A stretch of DNA of 64,000 bases from Reinekea forsetii (lineage in GTDB: Bacteria > Pseudomonadota > Gammaproteobacteria > Pseudomonadales > Natronospirillaceae): the NCBI RefSeq assembly GCF_018860385.1, contig NZ_JAHKPH010000003.1, forward strand, positions 1 to 64,000, read 5' to 3'. Under the pieces are notes generated by a model. That model was not told the origin of the DNA, did no database searches, and worked only from the letters and a program-made list of their open reading frames with translations. Both the position numbers and the translations under genes were made by a program. Within the stretch, counting starts at the first letter, position 1; the number at the start of each line of letters is the position of its first letter. This document shows positions 17,106 to 25,646 of the stretch, piece after piece.

Positions 17106-18243
17106 GATCGACCTCTTGCCACTGCTTATTAAGGATAGTTGAGATGGGTTCAACTAAATAGGCTTTACGCCAACCCGTAAAAAATTCAGGAATGTTATAG
17201 TGACCTGTTCGGCAACCACTCCTGACCCAGGCTTCCAATAGTTTTCTGCGAGCTAAGGTATCCACGGGAATATCATTCTGCTCGGCTATGTCATTAATTT
17301 TAGTTTTAATTTGTTGGTAAATATCGGCTTGATCCGCCGGAAGCGGCCCATCGATTAGCTCAGGCCATGCCTCTTTGCGAGCATTATTCGCATGTTCGAC
17401 AAAGCTAAGAATACTTGAACCGTAGAGCCGAATCGTTCTTGAGCCTAGCTTCACATCTTGCTGTAACTGAGCGGTTCGGGTAGGCATTTTTTCAGCAATG
17501 ACCAACATCTCTTTGTCTTTTAAAATTCGGCCTCGATTCACATCTTGACTGCGGGCCAGCTCTTCTCGCCATTGAGCCAATAACTGCAACGTCAGTAATC
17601 GCGCGCCCTTTAGTTTCCAGCCACCGCGCAATTTTTTATAATATTGCGTTGGATTCACGTTGCTGGTTACAGCCTGGCGTTGACTGTCTTCTTGAGCCCA
17701 ATCGTATCGCCCTAGATTATCCAGCTTTTCTTTAAGATGGAAAAACGCCTTATACAGCCAATAAACATCCGCAGCCGCATACTGACATTGCACAGGATCC
17801 AGTGGTCGTTTCAACCAATCAGAGCGTGTCACTTCTTTAGCAATTTCCTGATCACAGAGTTCACCAATCAATTTGGCGTAACTCATTTGCTGTGGGTAGC
17901 CTAGTAAACTTGCCGCCACCTGTGTATCTATAACGCTGGCAATGTTACACCCGACTGTGCATTGCAAAACCTCAACGTCTTCCGATAATGCATGCAACAC
18001 TTTAACCACTTGCTCATTCGTCAATAGGTCGGCAAATGGACGCCATTTAGTAATGGTAAGTGGGTCAATTAGCCATGTTTGCTGTCCAATACCAACTTGA
18101 ATTAGCCCTAGCTGAGGATAAAAGGTTTCCGTACGAATAAACTCAGTGTCTAAGGCGATTACTGGCGCCTTGGACCAAATTGCGACACATTGAGCGAGCT
18201 GCTCATCGCCAATAACCCACTGGTAATCATCAATCATGTTCAA
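17098..18243 (-). CDS. rnd: Ribonuclease D
   Basis: A 381-residue 3'-5' exoribonuclease that trims tRNA and other small RNA precursors. The DEDD catalytic acids are visible: LDTEF (D32/E34) in exo I, LSEDVEVL in exo II, and the Y-containing AAADVYWLY in exo III. An HRDC domain follows at about residues 205-290, and a second helical region completes the protein. Length equals that of E. coli RNase D (375). It overlaps recR by 14 bases upstream and ycgL by eight downstream. Confidence 0.95.
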   Translation of the reverse strand: MNMIDDYQWVIGDEQLAQCVAIWSKAPVIALDTEFIRTETFYPQLGLIQVGIGQQTWLIDPLTITKWRPFADLLTNEQVVKVLHALSEDVEVLQCTVGCNIASVIDTQVAASLLGYPQQMSYAKLIGELCDQEIAKEVTRSDWLKRPLDPVQCQYAAADVYWLYKAFFHLKEKLDNLGRYDWAQEDSQRQAVTSNVNPTQYYKKLRGGWKLKGARLLTLQLLAQWREELARSQDVNRGRILKDKEMLVIAEKMPTRTAQLQQDVKLGSRTIRLYGSSILSFVEHANNARKEAWPELIDGPLPADQADIYQQIKTKINDIAEQNDIPVDTLARRKLLEAWVRSGCRTGHYNIPEFFTGWRKAYLVEPISTILNKQWQEVDHA

Positions 18244-18847
18244 AACCTAACGATTGTTTGTTTGCAAAGGCATCAGCAATGATTCGGCTGTCGGCTTTAT
18301 CGAGTGTGCCGCTTTTAAATTGAGAAAAGCGCACACGCGCGCATTCAATCTTTAATTTTTTTAGCTGCTCATTAATAAAGTAAGCGGTGGCATCCGATTC
18401 CATCTGATCGTCAAGTGCTAACAACACCTCACTTACTGAATTATCAGCGGCCGTCAGTTTATCGACCAACTGCCAAATTCCTAATTGCTCAGGGCCAATA
18501 CCATCTATCGGCGAAAGCACACCATGCAACACAAAATATCGACCGTTAAAATGCCCTGAAAGCTCTAACCCTTCTTTGTCGGCATCACTGATGACCACAC
18601 ATAATACCGTGCTGTCTCGGGCTTCATCGGTGCAAATTTCACACAAAGGCGATTCCGTTAAGGTTCGGCAACTTGGGCATTTTTTGACTTTAGATAAGGC
18701 GTCAGACAACGCATGGTTAAGTGACTTTGCATCGTCTGGTGCGCGCTCTAACAAATGTAACGCAAGGCGTTGCGCTGATCGTACCCCAATTCCGGGTAAT
18801 ATTTGCAAAGCTTTAATTAAGCTTTCTGTCGATGGCGTGTAAGACAT
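18230..18847 (-). CDS. recR: Recombination protein RecR
   Basis: A 205-residue ring-forming protein that works with RecF and RecO to load RecA on gapped DNA. An N-terminal helix-hairpin-helix (PGIGVRSAQRLALHLL) is followed by a four-cysteine zinc finger (CPSCRTLTESPLCEIC, about residues 56-71). A Toprim domain begins LCVVISDADKEGLE (about 81). It lies eight bases downstream of ybaB in the universal dnaX-ybaB-recR order. Confidence 0.97.
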   Translation of the reverse strand: MSYTPSTESLIKALQILPGIGVRSAQRLALHLLERAPDDAKSLNHALSDALSKVKKCPSCRTLTESPLCEICTDEARDSTVLCVVISDADKEGLELSGHFNGRYFVLHGVLSPIDGIGPEQLGIWQLVDKLTAADNSVSEVLLALDDQMESDATAYFINEQLKKLKIECARVRFSQFKSGTLDKADSRIIADAFANKQSLGFEHD

Positions 18848-18855
18848 AACGACCC

Positions 18856-19182
18856 TTAGAAAGGAAGGTTCATTCCCGGTGGCAAGTTTAGCCCTCCGGC
18901 CACAGAAGACATTTTTTCTTTGCTAACCGTTTCAACTTTACGAACGGCATCGTTAACAGCCGCCGCCAGTAAATCTTCTAATAAATCTTTATCTTCTGAC
19001 ATTAACGAATCATCTAACGAAACCGATTTAACATCGTGCCGGCCCGTCATGATTACTTTCACTAAGCCAGCACCAGATTCGCCTGTAACTTCTGTGTTTG
19101 CCACTTCTTCTTGCATGGCCTGCATTTTTTCTTGCATTTGCTGGGCTTGTTTCATTAAGCCGCCCATTCCACCTTTCATCAT
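18856..19182 (-). CDS. ybaB: Nucleoid-associated protein, YbaB/EbfC family
   Basis: A 108-residue DNA-binding protein that forms tweezer-like dimers. Family features are the Met/Gln-rich N-terminal helix ([18 protein letters not shown]), the [20 protein letters not shown] core and the PPGMNLPF end. It lies two bases downstream of dnaX and eight bases upstream of recR. Confidence 0.95.
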   Translation of the reverse strand: MMKGGMGGLMKQAQQMQEKMQAMQEEVANTEVTGESGAGLVKVIMTGRHDVKSVSLDDSLMSEDKDLLEDLLAAAVNDAVRKVETVSKEKMSSVAGGLNLPPGMNLPF

Positions 19183-19184
19183 AA

Positions 19185-21257
19185 TTAGGCTCCTGTAGGT
19201 ATTGGACTAAGATTTGGATTAATAGACGTCTCATCAAGCTCCGCTTGGTAATCAGACATCAATTGTTGAATAAAAGAGTCTTGCAACAGCTCAGTTTTTG
19301 CTGCTTGCCTAGCACGATGAACGATATCATCCGCCCATCGTTGTGGAGTGCTTTCTACAGCACCGAACTCATAATTTATATGCTTACACTCCGGCAACCA
19401 TTGTTTCACTGATTGCAGCAATCTTTCGCAATGACTGTCGTTCATGATTTTTTTATAATTAGGTGAGATCTGGATATTTAAAGTACCATTAACAAAACTT
19501 TTCCACTGACTGTTCGCAAACACGGTCTTGGTCATACCCGAAAGCCCCATTCGGTGCAGAGACACTTGCCACCAAAATACCGGGTCCGATTCTTTATCAG
19601 TCTCCGGCCAAGTGGCTGGTTGGCTTTGAGTCGGAAGCAATAGCTCTTCTGAACTGGTTTGCGCTGGTAACGGTGACTGTGGTGTTTCTGAAGTTTCGGG
19701 TAACGCATCGGCGGGTTGTTCTCCTTCCACTTCTTTCACCAAAGATTGACTAATCTCGAGCTCACCCACCGAGTCTAATCGGGCTTGTGCTGCTTTTGGT
19801 TCTGGCTCGTGACTTTCAGGCACAGGCTCAGGCGCAATTTCATTAACCCGCGTCTGGTTGGGAGCGTCTTCAACAGTCGCCTCCCAAGGTGGTGTGCCGT
19901 TTTCGGTCGCCACTTCACTGGCCTTTGTACCAATTTGCTCAGCAGTTCCCGGCCGATTTGAATCTGACACCTGTTCAGTAACGTCATTAGGACTGTCTGA
20001 AGATTCGGCTGAACTTAATTGTTGTAAGGATTGAGTATTCTCAGGCTCAACGCTAGGCTCTTGCGAGCGCTCAAGCTTTGGGATCTGGTCCTGGCCTGCC
20101 TCTTGCTCAAGAGCCGCCGTGCCTTTAGCTTCAGCGGCGACCAGTGTTGGTAACTCTCCAATCGCAACCGCAGGTGTTTGACTGAATGCAAGCATCCTCA
20201 ACAAGGCCATTTCGAAACCGGCACGCTCGCTCGGGGCTAAAGCCATTTCGGGCTTGGCTTTTATCGCTATTTGATAATATAGGTGAACGTCTTCTGGGCT
20301 GGTATTTTTAGCTATATGCAATATCGCATCTTGATCGCCCTTTTGGTTATCAATGGCTGACGGTGCAGCTTGGGCTATAGCAAGGCGATGCAACGTAGAC
20401 ATTAACTCGGCCATTAACGCCTGATAGTCTGGTGCGTGATCATCTACTTCTTGAATTAACGCCATCAGGCCGTCTATGTTCTTTTCAAACAATAACTGAG
20501 CAAGCTTTAATACGCGTTTGAGATCGACAGTACCCAACATGGAAGCCACTTCATTTTCACGCAACTGCCCTTCGCCAAATGCGATGGCTTGATCGGTTAA
20601 ACTGAGTGCATCACGCATACTGCCTTGAGCCGATTCAGCAATGGCCCAAAGCGATGCATCGTCAAAGCCAACCTTTTCTTCAGATAAAATATGCGATAAG
20701 TGTTGAACAATGTGCTCGCGCGACATGTTTTTTAAGTTAAATTGCAAGCAACGAGACAACACGGTCACCGGCAGTTTTTGAGGGTCTGTTGTCGCCAGCA
20801 AAAACTTAACATGCTCGGGCGGTTCTTCGAGCGTTTTAAGTAAGGCATTGAAACTGCTGGTAGACAGCATATGGACTTCATCGATCAAGTAAACTTTATA
20901 ACGGCCACGGGTCGGCGCATATTGCACGTTTTCAAGCAACTCACGAGTGTCTTCAACTTTAGTTCGGCTTGCGGCATCAACTTCAATGAGGTCTACGAAA
21001 CGCCCTTCGGCTATCTCCGTGCAAGCTGAACAGGTTCCGCAAGGTGTAGAACTCACCCCTACCTCGCAATTTAAGCTTTTGGCGACCAGACGGGCGATGG
21101 TGGTTTTACCCACTCCTCGCGTGCCGGTAAACAAATAGGCATGGTGCAATCGCTGTTGATCGAGAGCATTCATCAAGGCGCGCAACACGTGAACTTGACC
21201 CACCATTTCTTTGAAGGTGGATGGGCGCCATTTCCTAGCTAAAACCTGATAAGACAT
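19185..21257 (-). CDS. dnaX: DNA polymerase III subunit tau (and possibly gamma)
   Basis: A 690-residue clamp-loader ATPase. Domain I has the Walker [10 protein letters not shown], a zinc-binding cluster of four Cys (CEVGV through CSACTEI), Walker B LIDEVHML and the sensor-type LSRC. Domains II and III follow to about residue 370. A long acidic, Pro/Gln/Glu-rich linker (about 380-555) leads to the tau-specific C-terminal domain ([20 protein letters not shown] onward), which contacts the polymerase alpha subunit. I see no A-AAA-AAG slippery site in the linker like that which makes gamma in E. coli. It is the first gene of the dnaX-ybaB-recR-rnd-ycgL-ycgN run, with the SRP RNA upstream. Confidence 0.97.
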   Translation of the reverse strand: MSYQVLARKWRPSTFKEMVGQVHVLRALMNALDQQRLHHAYLFTGTRGVGKTTIARLVAKSLNCEVGVSSTPCGTCSACTEIAEGRFVDLIEVDAASRTKVEDTRELLENVQYAPTRGRYKVYLIDEVHMLSTSSFNALLKTLEEPPEHVKFLLATTDPQKLPVTVLSRCLQFNLKNMSREHIVQHLSHILSEEKVGFDDASLWAIAESAQGSMRDALSLTDQAIAFGEGQLRENEVASMLGTVDLKRVLKLAQLLFEKNIDGLMALIQEVDDHAPDYQALMAELMSTLHRLAIAQAAPSAIDNQKGDQDAILHIAKNTSPEDVHLYYQIAIKAKPEMALAPSERAGFEMALLRMLAFSQTPAVAIGELPTLVAAEAKGTAALEQEAGQDQIPKLERSQEPSVEPENTQSLQQLSSAESSDSPNDVTEQVSDSNRPGTAEQIGTKASEVATENGTPPWEATVEDAPNQTRVNEIAPEPVPESHEPEPKAAQARLDSVGELEISQSLVKEVEGEQPADALPETSETPQSPLPAQTSSEELLLPTQSQPATWPETDKESDPVFWWQVSLHRMGLSGMTKTVFANSQWKSFVNGTLNIQISPNYKKIMNDSHCERLLQSVKQWLPECKHINYEFGAVESTPQRWADDIVHRARQAAKTELLQDSFIQQLMSDYQAELDETSINPNLSPIPTGA

Positions 21258-21382
21258 AGGGAGTAATCGTCAATTTATCCAAAGTTGCCTATCCTAACTT
21301 TGATTGGCATTGGCCGCCACCATTGATACAGATAAAATAGCAAAATGTTAGTAAAAACAGAGAGTTACGAAGAGAAGAGATT

Positions 21383-21497
<115 letters not shown>

Positions 21498-21510
21498 TAA
21501 CGAGCGCGGC

Positions 21511-21538
21511 ATTATCCATATTTTGTAAAAAATGGCAA
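21511..21538 (-). promoter_or_regulatory. Stable-RNA promoter for ffs
   Basis: On the minus strand TTGCCA (21533-21538), a 16-base spacer and GATAAT (21511-21516) are followed by a GC-rich discriminator (GCCGCGC). This is the pattern of promoters for rRNA and other stable RNAs under growth-rate control. The start would lie a few bases before the mature 5' end. Confidence 0.65.
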
Positions 21539-21605
21539 CAGGCATCGCGATAATTCCTTGATTTAGTTAGATTTTATCGACTCTGTCTAATAACCTATAT
21601 TTAGA

Positions 21606-21633
21606 TGATCTATTTGAGCTTATTTGCCGTATA
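21606..21633 (+). promoter_or_regulatory. ECF-sigma-like promoter before the lipid operon
   Basis: TGATCT (21606-21611), a 16-base spacer and CGTATA (21628-21633) resemble the TGATC...CGTA promoters recognised by RpoE-ChrR-type ECF sigma factors, which respond to singlet oxygen or envelope stress. It lies 37 bases before the first gene of an operon whose homologues elsewhere are often ECF-controlled. No sigma/anti-sigma pair is in this window, so the assignment rests on sequence match and gene content. Confidence 0.5.
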
Positions 21634-21670
21634 TTAAAAAACAAAACGACCAGAAAAGAGCTTAATTGAA

Positions 21671-22096
21671 ATGCAAACCATCATAGAGCGATTACAACGC
21701 ACCTATAACTGTTTAAACAAAGAAAACATCGACAGTGACTTACTTGATCAGCTGTATACCGACGACATCTTGTTTCAAGACCCACTCCACCAGTTTCAGT
21801 CCCTTAACAAGCTGCGCGATTATTTTAAGCGCTTGTATAAAAATGTTGATCACATCAGTTTTAACTACCAAGATGTCGAGGTAACAGATCGAGAAGCTTT
21901 TGTAACTTGGTCGATGACTTTTCTGAATAAAAACTTTAACAAAGGCAACCCTGTTACGGTCGAAGGCATTTCGCACCTTAAGTTTCGTGATGGGAAAATC
22001 AGCTCACATCGGGATTACTTTGACAGCACACATATGATTTTTGATCACATCCCGCTTATGGGTCGCATCATTCGAATGATAAAAAACAAACTCTAA
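21671..22096 (+). CDS. NTF2-like (SnoaL-type) small protein
   Basis: A 141-residue alpha+beta cone protein. The pattern LYTDDILFQDPLHQF near residue 33, then VTWSMTF and HLKFRDGKISSHRDYFD near 105, fits the SnoaL-like branch of the NTF2 superfamily. Members are polyketide cyclases, isomerases or binding proteins. In related operons such a protein accompanies flavin oxidoreductase, DUF1365 and CFA-type methyltransferase genes, so a role in lipid modification is likely but not shown. It lies nine bases before the oxidoreductase and is first in the operon. Confidence 0.75.
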   Translation: MQTIIERLQRTYNCLNKENIDSDLLDQLYTDDILFQDPLHQFQSLNKLRDYFKRLYKNVDHISFNYQDVEVTDREAFVTWSMTFLNKNFNKGNPVTVEGISHLKFRDGKISSHRDYFDSTHMIFDHIPLMGRIIRMIKNKL

Positions 22097-22105
22097 GGAT
22101 TCATC

Positions 22106-23407
22106 ATGTCTCGGAAAAAAATCGCTATCATCGGTTCAGGGATTTCAGGATTAACCGCTGCAGCGAAATTACACCCTAATCATGACATACATGTTTTTGA
22201 AGCCAACGACATCATCGGCGGCCACACCCACACTGAACAAGTCGAAATAGAGGGTAAGACCTACGGCATCAACACGGGTTTTATTGTTTACAATGATTGG
22301 GTTTATAAAAATTTTAACGAACTGATGGCTCCGCTTAATTTAAAACGCGTGCCAACTGAGATGAGTTTCTCGATTAAAGACGACATTACTGGGCTTGAGT
22401 ATAATGGTCACAATCTAGATACCTTGTTTGCCCAGCGTAGGAACTTGTTTTCGCCAAAGTTCTACAAAATGATCAAGGACATATTAAAATTCAACCGAGA
22501 AAGCATTGCCGACTACAACGCTAATGCCATTGATGAATCTTTAACCCTAGCGGAATATTTTAATCAGAAAAACCTAGGAAAAATGTTTATCAATAAATAC
22601 ATCATTCCGATGGGCGCAGCTATTTGGTCTAGCGGAGAAGCCGACATGATGAACTTCCCTGCTCTGTTCTTTATTCGCTTTTTTAAAAATCATGGCCTAT
22701 TGTCAATTAAAGACCGACCACAATGGTACACGCTAGGAGGTGGCTCTGCGGCTTATTTAGAGCCACTTTCGCGTCCATTTAAAGATAAAATTACCACCTC
22801 AGCTCGCATCAAAACAGTGATACGAAAGGCTGACTCAGTAGAATTGGTCATGGAAAACAATAATAAAATCACATTTGATGAAGTAGTTTTTGCTTGCCAC
22901 AGCGATCAAGCACTCGCCTTACTTGATCAACCATCCCAAGCTGAAACTGAAATTTTAGGCGCCATTCCTTATACGCCTAATGAAGTGATCTTGCATACCG
23001 ATGAATCCCTACTGCCTAAACGGCGAAAGGCTTGGGCCGCTTGGAATTACCATTTAGGTATAGACAACAAAGCCCCTGCTAGCCTTACTTATAATATGAA
23101 TATGTTGCAAAGCATTGAAGATGCCCCCGTAACATTTTGTGTCACCCTGAACAGAACTCAGTTGATAGATCCGAGTAAGATCATTGGCCGTTACCAGTAT
23201 GATCACCCTGTTTTCGGTCCAAAAACGGAAGGCGCTCAAGCTAGATACCACGAAATAGGTAATCAACAGCGCACCCACTTTTGCGGTGCTTACTGGTTTA
23301 ATGGGTTTCACGAAGATGGTGTTAACTCTGCACTGCGTGTGGTACAAGATATAGAAAACCAACAGTCTTCTGCGGGTACAGCTTCAACACAAGGCGCTCA
23401 AGTTTGA
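22106..23407 (+). CDS. FAD-dependent amine-oxidase-like oxidoreductase
   Basis: A 433-residue flavoprotein. The Rossmann motif IIGSGISGLTAA is at about residues 8-19, followed by the conserved FEANDIIGGHTHT segment and GINTGFIVYNDWVY near 73. The C-terminal FAD contact GAYWFNGFHEDG is near 402. It belongs to the family called NAD/FAD-binding protein in DUF1365-CFA operons. There it is thought to oxidise or desaturate modified acyl chains; UfaD-like roles in furan fatty acid synthesis are one precedent. Its stop overlaps the TTG start of the DUF1365 gene by four bases (TTGA), so translation is coupled. Confidence 0.85.
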   Translation: MSRKKIAIIGSGISGLTAAAKLHPNHDIHVFEANDIIGGHTHTEQVEIEGKTYGINTGFIVYNDWVYKNFNELMAPLNLKRVPTEMSFSIKDDITGLEYNGHNLDTLFAQRRNLFSPKFYKMIKDILKFNRESIADYNANAIDESLTLAEYFNQKNLGKMFINKYIIPMGAAIWSSGEADMMNFPALFFIRFFKNHGLLSIKDRPQWYTLGGGSAAYLEPLSRPFKDKITTSARIKTVIRKADSVELVMENNNKITFDEVVFACHSDQALALLDQPSQAETEILGAIPYTPNEVILHTDESLLPKRRKAWAAWNYHLGIDNKAPASLTYNMNMLQSIEDAPVTFCVTLNRTQLIDPSKIIGRYQYDHPVFGPKTEGAQARYHEIGNQQRTHFCGAYWFNGFHEDGVNSALRVVQDIENQQSSAGTASTQGAQV

Positions 23408-24198
23408 AGACATTGAATAGCCGAATATATACTGGGTGGGTTCGTCACCGACGCTTTTCACCCAGCGAACATCAGTTTAAATACAAGGTATTTATGCTTT
23501 ACCTTGATTTGGACGAAATTAATTCCGTTTTTTCAATCTCAAAGTTATGGTCGATTAACCGTTTTAATTGGCAAAGCTTTTATCGTGCAGATTTTTTTAA
23601 AGGCAAATACTCAGATTTAAAGCAATCGGTGATAGCCTATATTTCAGAAAACAGCGACATAAAAGCAGAACAAATTGCTCGCGTGTGCATGTTAACTAAC
23701 TTACGAACGCTCGGTTTCTCTATGAACCCGGTAACCTTTTATTATGCCTACGATGAATCCGGTGAATTGCTGGTAATAATGCCCGAGATTACCAATACGC
23801 CCTGGGGTGAGCGCGACCAATACCTACTTTCTACCAATGAAAACCCTATCCAAGGGTTAGAACCGGCCGTGGAAACCACTGCGCGATCATTTCGATATAA
23901 GCTAGCAAAAAAATTCCATGTATCGCCTTTTAACCCAATGGATATGGAATATGACTGGCGGTTCTCAACCCCTACGGACTCCACAAATACGATCCACTTG
24001 GCAAATTATAAAGAACAAAAAAAAGTGTTTGATGCCACCATGGTTTTAGAGCCTATAGAGATAACCGCGAAAAATATTCGCCATACACTGATCCAGTTCC
24101 CATTAATAACCGTAAAAGTTGCATCAGGTATCTATATAAACGCCTTACGGCTTTGGTTAAAGAAAGTACCATTTTATCGTCACCCAAATAAAATATAA
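23404..24198 (+). CDS. DUF1365-family protein
   Basis: A 264-residue protein that starts at TTG 23404, within the stop of the oxidoreductase; AAGG lies nine bases upstream. Family segments are YTGWVRHRRFSPSEHQFKYK at the N-terminus, LTNLRTLGFSMNPVTFYYAY (about 99-118) and FHVSPFNPMDMEYDWRF (about 171-187). The function is unknown, but the gene is almost always found with an FAD oxidoreductase and a CFA-type methyltransferase, as here. A role in handling the modified fatty acid intermediate is inferred. Confidence 0.88.
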   Translation: MKTLNSRIYTGWVRHRRFSPSEHQFKYKVFMLYLDLDEINSVFSISKLWSINRFNWQSFYRADFFKGKYSDLKQSVIAYISENSDIKAEQIARVCMLTNLRTLGFSMNPVTFYYAYDESGELLVIMPEITNTPWGERDQYLLSTNENPIQGLEPAVETTARSFRYKLAKKFHVSPFNPMDMEYDWRFSTPTDSTNTIHLANYKEQKKVFDATMVLEPIEITAKNIRHTLIQFPLITVKVASGIYINALRLWLKKVPFYRHPNKI

Positions 24199-24215
24199 TA
24201 AAAGGAATAAAATCC

Positions 24216-25457
24216 ATGACTGTGGCACAGCTGTCGGAACAAGAATCACTTGGACTTGCCTTTAAATTATGCAAAAAACTTTTGAGCAAGCTCAGCTTTG
24301 GATCGCTAGAACTTAATTACTTAGACCATCAATTCGTTTTTGGAAACCCTCAAGACTCAGGACCACACGCTAAGGTCACTGTCCACGATAAGCAGGTTTT
24401 CGCGCGCTTTCTTACTGGCGGCACAGTCGCCGCTGGTGAGTCCTACATGGATGGGCAATGGGACAGTGAAAACTTAACCACCTTAACCCAACTATTTTCA
24501 GCCAACATAGTGAAAGCGAAAGGTCGTTCTTCTTGGTATGAGAAGCCCATGCAATTAGCGCTTAGATTAGCAAACACATTACGGCAAAATAGCATCAGCG
24601 GTTCAAAAAAGAACATCAAAGCGCACTATGACCTAGGCAATGACCTCTTTGAAGCCTTTTTAGACCCTAGCATGATGTACTCAAGTGCCATCTATCCAAA
24701 TGAAGACGCTACTTTAGCAGAAGCACAGCAGTATAAATTGAAGCGAATTTGCGAAAAACTGGACCTTAAACCCACCGACCATTTGCTTGAAATTGGCACT
24801 GGTTGGGGAGCGATGGCAATATATGCGGCCCAGCATTATGGTTGTAAAGTTACCACCACAACCTTATCGGATGAGCAATATTCGTTAACCCAAGAACGCA
24901 TCAAGTCGTTAAATTTAGAATCGCAAATTACACTTTTAAAAACAGATTACCGCGAGCTCACAGGCCAATTCGACAAACTTGTTTCAATTGAAATGATCGA
25001 AGCTGTAGGCCACAGCTATATGCCAGGTTATTTCAAACAAATTGACCACTTACTCAACGACAAAGGCATCGCGCTGTTACAGTGCATCACCATTGCGGAT
25101 CAGCGCTACAAGCAGTATCGCAACTCAGTCGACTTTATACGTAAATACATATTCCCAGGGGGCCACTTACCTTCTGTCTCGATGATTCATAACCTCATCG
25201 CCGAACAAACTTCAATGATAGCTACTCACTTTGAAGACATTTCGATGCATTATGCCCGTACACTGAGAGACTGGGACGAAGCCTTTGTAAAAAACTACCC
25301 ATTTCTGCCTTCAGATCGTTACGATGAGCGTTTTTATCGTATGTGGCGATATTACTTAACCTATTGCGAGGGCGGCTTTAAAGAACAGGCCATTGGCACT
25401 CACCAAATCGTGTTTACGAAACCCCAATTCCATAAAAATTGGCTTGTTGAGAAATAA
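24216..25457 (+). CDS. Cyclopropane-fatty-acyl-phospholipid synthase-type methyltransferase
   Basis: A 413-residue SAM-dependent enzyme of the CFA/mycolic acid methyltransferase family, acting on unsaturated acyl chains of membrane phospholipids. The N-terminal lipid-binding part is followed by KAHYDLGNDLFEAFLDPSMM (about 132-151). The SAM motif LEIGTGWGAMA is near 190 and VSIEMIEAVGHSY near 257. The C-terminal WRYYLTYCEGGF ending is typical. It may form a cyclopropane ring or add a branched or precursor methyl group; the operon context with flavin and DUF1365 proteins favours the second. It lies 17 bases after DUF1365. Confidence 0.87.
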   Translation: MTVAQLSEQESLGLAFKLCKKLLSKLSFGSLELNYLDHQFVFGNPQDSGPHAKVTVHDKQVFARFLTGGTVAAGESYMDGQWDSENLTTLTQLFSANIVKAKGRSSWYEKPMQLALRLANTLRQNSISGSKKNIKAHYDLGNDLFEAFLDPSMMYSSAIYPNEDATLAEAQQYKLKRICEKLDLKPTDHLLEIGTGWGAMAIYAAQHYGCKVTTTTLSDEQYSLTQERIKSLNLESQITLLKTDYRELTGQFDKLVSIEMIEAVGHSYMPGYFKQIDHLLNDKGIALLQCITIADQRYKQYRNSVDFIRKYIFPGGHLPSVSMIHNLIAEQTSMIATHFEDISMHYARTLRDWDEAFVKNYPFLPSDRYDERFYRMWRYYLTYCEGGFKEQAIGTHQIVFTKPQFHKNWLVEK

Positions 25458-25491
25458 CCCCCTCGAAATGGCGCCTTTATTGATTTACAGG

Positions 25492-25523
25492 TCGAAAGTT
25501 GGGTGGCGAGCCTCAACTTTCGA
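25492..25523. terminator. Hairpin after the methyltransferase gene
   Basis: TCGAAAGTTG (25492-25501) and CAACTTTCGA (25514-25523) form a perfect ten-base stem with a 12-base loop, 35 bases past the stop. No T-run follows, so it is a terminator-like or transcript-protecting hairpin, not a classical intrinsic terminator. Confidence 0.45.
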
Positions 25524-25646
25524 TGCTTTACTTAAGATCTGAGCCATTTTAGAGATGTAACCACTATTAAATCCTTTTACAAGAACGCACATAAATTTAG
25601 ATCAATATTTAGTCAAAACCTTATTTGGAGGCTCACCCTCACCTGC

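Noticed and set aside
19185-21257. Programmed frameshift in dnaX for gamma production
   Set aside because: I looked for A-AAA-AAG in the linker and found none. A run of seven A residues near 19449-19455 (minus strand) is within the tau C-terminal domain, far from the expected place.
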